Of a DNA stretch of 64,000 nucleotides, positions 62,563-64,000 are shown one piece after another. Positions within the stretch are counted from its first letter, which is position 1. Each line of letters opens with the position of its first letter. The notes under the pieces are model-generated. The model worked only from the letters and a program-made list of their open reading frames with translations, did not search any database and was not told the origin of the DNA. Source of the stretch: Paenibacillus sp. KS-LC4 (GTDB lineage Bacteria > Bacillota > Bacilli > Paenibacillales > Paenibacillaceae); the NCBI RefSeq assembly GCF_036894955.1, contig NZ_CP145905.1, positions 5,374,001 through 5,438,000 on the forward strand, in the 5' to 3' direction. Both the position numbers and the translations under genes were made by a program.

Positions 62563-63501
62563 CTATCCACCTTTCCCAGGCAGAGCTACCAGATGCGTGC
62601 TTGAGATCGGCCTTAGAGAATAGGCCAGGCCCTCTTCGTCAAAATAGTCTCTGTAGGCTTGATCATATTCGGCTTTTACCGCTGCTCTAAACTGTTGCTG
62701 CTTCTCTCGCTGTGTAGGGTCGATATCAGGGATGGCTGCAAGGAGCCTCTTGGTGTAAATATGCTGAGGGGTATGAAAAATATCTGAGGTGGTGCCTTGC
62801 TCCACATGTCTGCCCTTGTACATAATGCCGATGTGATCGCACATATGCCTTATAATTCCAAGGTCGTGACTGATAAACAAGTACGTGAGGTTTAATTCCT
62901 TCTGGATGTCTTGCATAAAATTAAGCACCTGCGCCTGAACGGATACGTCCAGCGCCGATACGGGCTCATCAGCAATAATCAGCTTTGGCTTTAAGGCAAT
63001 TGCCCTAGCGATCCCGATCCGCTGCCGCTGGCCGCCGGAAAACTCATGCGGATATTTATAGATCGTCTCTGCGCTTAAGCCTACCTGCTCCAGCAGCTCT
63101 CGCACACGCCGCTTCTCTTCCTGCGGAGACAGCCGCTCGAAGTTGCGCAGCGGCTCCGCCACGATGTCGATGACGCGCTTCTTCGGATTAAGCGAGGAAT
63201 ACGGATCTTGAAAAATCATTTGAACATCGCGGCGAGCATTCAGCAAGCTTCTCCTGCCGCCCTCGCTTAAGTCCTTCCCTTCAAAAATGACGCTGCCGGA
63301 CGTAATCGCATTCAGGCCGATGATCGCCCGCCCCGTCGTCGTCTTGCCCGAGCCGGACTCGCCAACAAGTCCGTAGGTGCTGCCCTGCTCAATCGACAAG
63401 CTTACGCCGTCAACCGCTTTGACCTCGCCAACCGCTCTGCCGAATATACCGCCGCGAATCGGAAAATGAACCTTTAAATCCTTAATATCAAGAAGCGCCA
63501 T
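62563..63501 (-). CDS. oppF: Oligopeptide ABC ATPase OppF
   Basis: A 312-residue ATPase: Walker A GESGSGKTT near residue 47, Q-loop IFQDPYSSLNPKKRV, signature FSGGQRQRIGIARA, Walker B LIIADEPVSALDVS, H-loop FISHDLGI. The C-terminal segment EVKAEYDQAYRD lies in the usual oligo_HPY region, which has no obvious Fe-S Cys cluster here. It overlaps OppD by 14 nt. Confidence 0.94.
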   Translation of the reverse strand: MALLDIKDLKVHFPIRGGIFGRAVGEVKAVDGVSLSIEQGSTYGLVGESGSGKTTTGRAIIGLNAITSGSVIFEGKDLSEGGRRSLLNARRDVQMIFQDPYSSLNPKKRVIDIVAEPLRNFERLSPQEEKRRVRELLEQVGLSAETIYKYPHEFSGGQRQRIGIARAIALKPKLIIADEPVSALDVSVQAQVLNFMQDIQKELNLTYLFISHDLGIIRHMCDHIGIMYKGRHVEQGTTSDIFHTPQHIYTKRLLAAIPDIDPTQREKQQQFRAAVKAEYDQAYRDYFDEEGLAYSLRPISSTHLVALPGKGG

Positions 63502-64000
63502 AGTCAGCCCCCTTCCCGTCCACTTTAGGAAAATAAAAAGTCCGATAGCAGGTGCAGCGGACGAAATGACCGGGACTTACTTCGTGCATCACAGGCTCCG
63601 CCTCATGCGCCGCTTCCTGCATCCACGGAATGCGGGAGCGGAAGCGACAGCCTTCGCGGGGCAGCTTCTGCAAGGAGGGCACGATGCCCTGAATGACATG
63701 CAGCCGAGACTTCTCGGCACTGGCGGCCGGAATCGAGCTGAGCAGCGACTTTGTATAAGGATGCTGCGCATTCGAAATGAGCGTATAAATATCAGCGATT
63801 TCCACAATCTGCCCTGCGTACATCACCGCTACGCGATCCGCCATTTCCGCCACGACGCCGAGGTCGTGGGTAATAAGGATGATGCCGGCACCGATATCGC
63901 TCTTCAGCTTGCGGATCAGCTCCAAAATTTGCAGCTGGATCGTGACATCGAGCGCCGTTGTCGGCTCATCGGCAATGAGCAGCTCCGGCTCATTGGCAAT
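63488..64000 (-). CDS. oppD: Oligopeptide ABC ATPase OppD (5' part off window)
   Basis: Partial, 170 residues visible and open to the right edge. It begins inside the ATPase core with IANEPELLIADEPTTALDVT (Walker B, D-loop) and ITHDLGVVAEMADRVAVMYAG (H-loop). The tail EGCRFRSRIPWMQE...VRCTCY is the C-terminal oligo_HPY region; relatives often have a four-Cys Fe-S motif here, whereas this copy has Cys at REGCRF and at CTC, partly matching. First visible gene of the D-F-B-C-A operon; the promoter lies outside. Confidence 0.92.
   Translation of the reverse strand: MANEPELLIADEPTTALDVTIQLQILELIRKLKSDIGAGIILITHDLGVVAEMADRVAVMYAGQIVEIADIYTLISNAQHPYTKSLLSSIPAASAEKSRLHVIQGIVPSLQKLPREGCRFRSRIPWMQEAAHEAEPVMHEVSPGHFVRCTCYRTFYFPKVDGKGADYGAS

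Overview
The window reads as a stretch of chromosome from a Paenibacillus-like, endospore-forming Firmicute. This is inferred from strong GGAGG ribosome binding sites with frequent GTG/TTG starts, YesM/YesN-type two-component pairs, SLH-anchored secreted glycosidases, LplB/YtcP-type sugar ABC systems, cre (CcpA) and Spo0A-type boxes. It contains no rRNA, tRNA or CRISPR array that I can support. Both edges cut genes: a large surface protein at the left and an OppD ATPase at the right.

Layout. 1-3741: a secreted protein with Asp-box/propeller-like repeats followed by at least six near-identical 94-residue X2 modules. It is divergent from a chemoreceptor (4211-5941) across an intergenic region carrying four Spo0A-like boxes. 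6053-9775: an SLH-anchored GH43 enzyme. 10028-15629: a five-gene sugar uptake/metabolism operon (two permeases, binding protein, isomerase/epimerase, Gfo/Idh dehydrogenase). 15886-20461: the most interesting locus, with two tiny homologous peptides (34 and 36 aa) alternating with two GNAT-like proteins and a decayed third GNAT copy, behind an ABC exporter that carries a C-terminal cyclic-nucleotide-binding-like domain; a phosphotransferase gene lies at its end. 20638-24005: a YesM/YesN pair under a perfect cre site. 24071-27133: small membrane protein, YihY, a pentapeptide-like small protein, an NAD(P)-binding oxidoreductase with a palindromic operator, CheW. 27199-33113: a YtfQ/R/T/YjfF-like monosaccharide importer with two binding proteins, divergent from a sensor trio (kinase, regulator, binding protein; 33392-37902). 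38169-41306: a 1045-residue hybrid kinase with two kinase modules. 41439-42474: YbaK and DinB. 42745-49134: a 2129-residue protein with two GH43 domains and SLH anchors. 49488-52775: transglutaminase-like lipoprotein and GNAT. About 52930-56400: a visibly AT-richer island with a lipoprotein, an S1 protease and IS30 remnants. 56436-58496: DEAD-box helicase and DinB. 58821-64000: an oligopeptide (Opp/App) ABC operon.

How it works together (inference): the bulk is a plant-polysaccharide foraging region. Cell-surface GH43 enzymes release arabinose/galactose-type sugars, three ABC systems import sugars or peptides, YesMN-type sensors (one with its own sugar-binding lipoprotein) report availability, and cre sites placed at or just after promoters tie the system to carbon catabolite control. 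A short dispersed palindromic element occurs four times next to gene ends. The peptide/GNAT/exporter locus does not fit the foraging theme and looks like an uncharacterised peptide-modification or signalling system.
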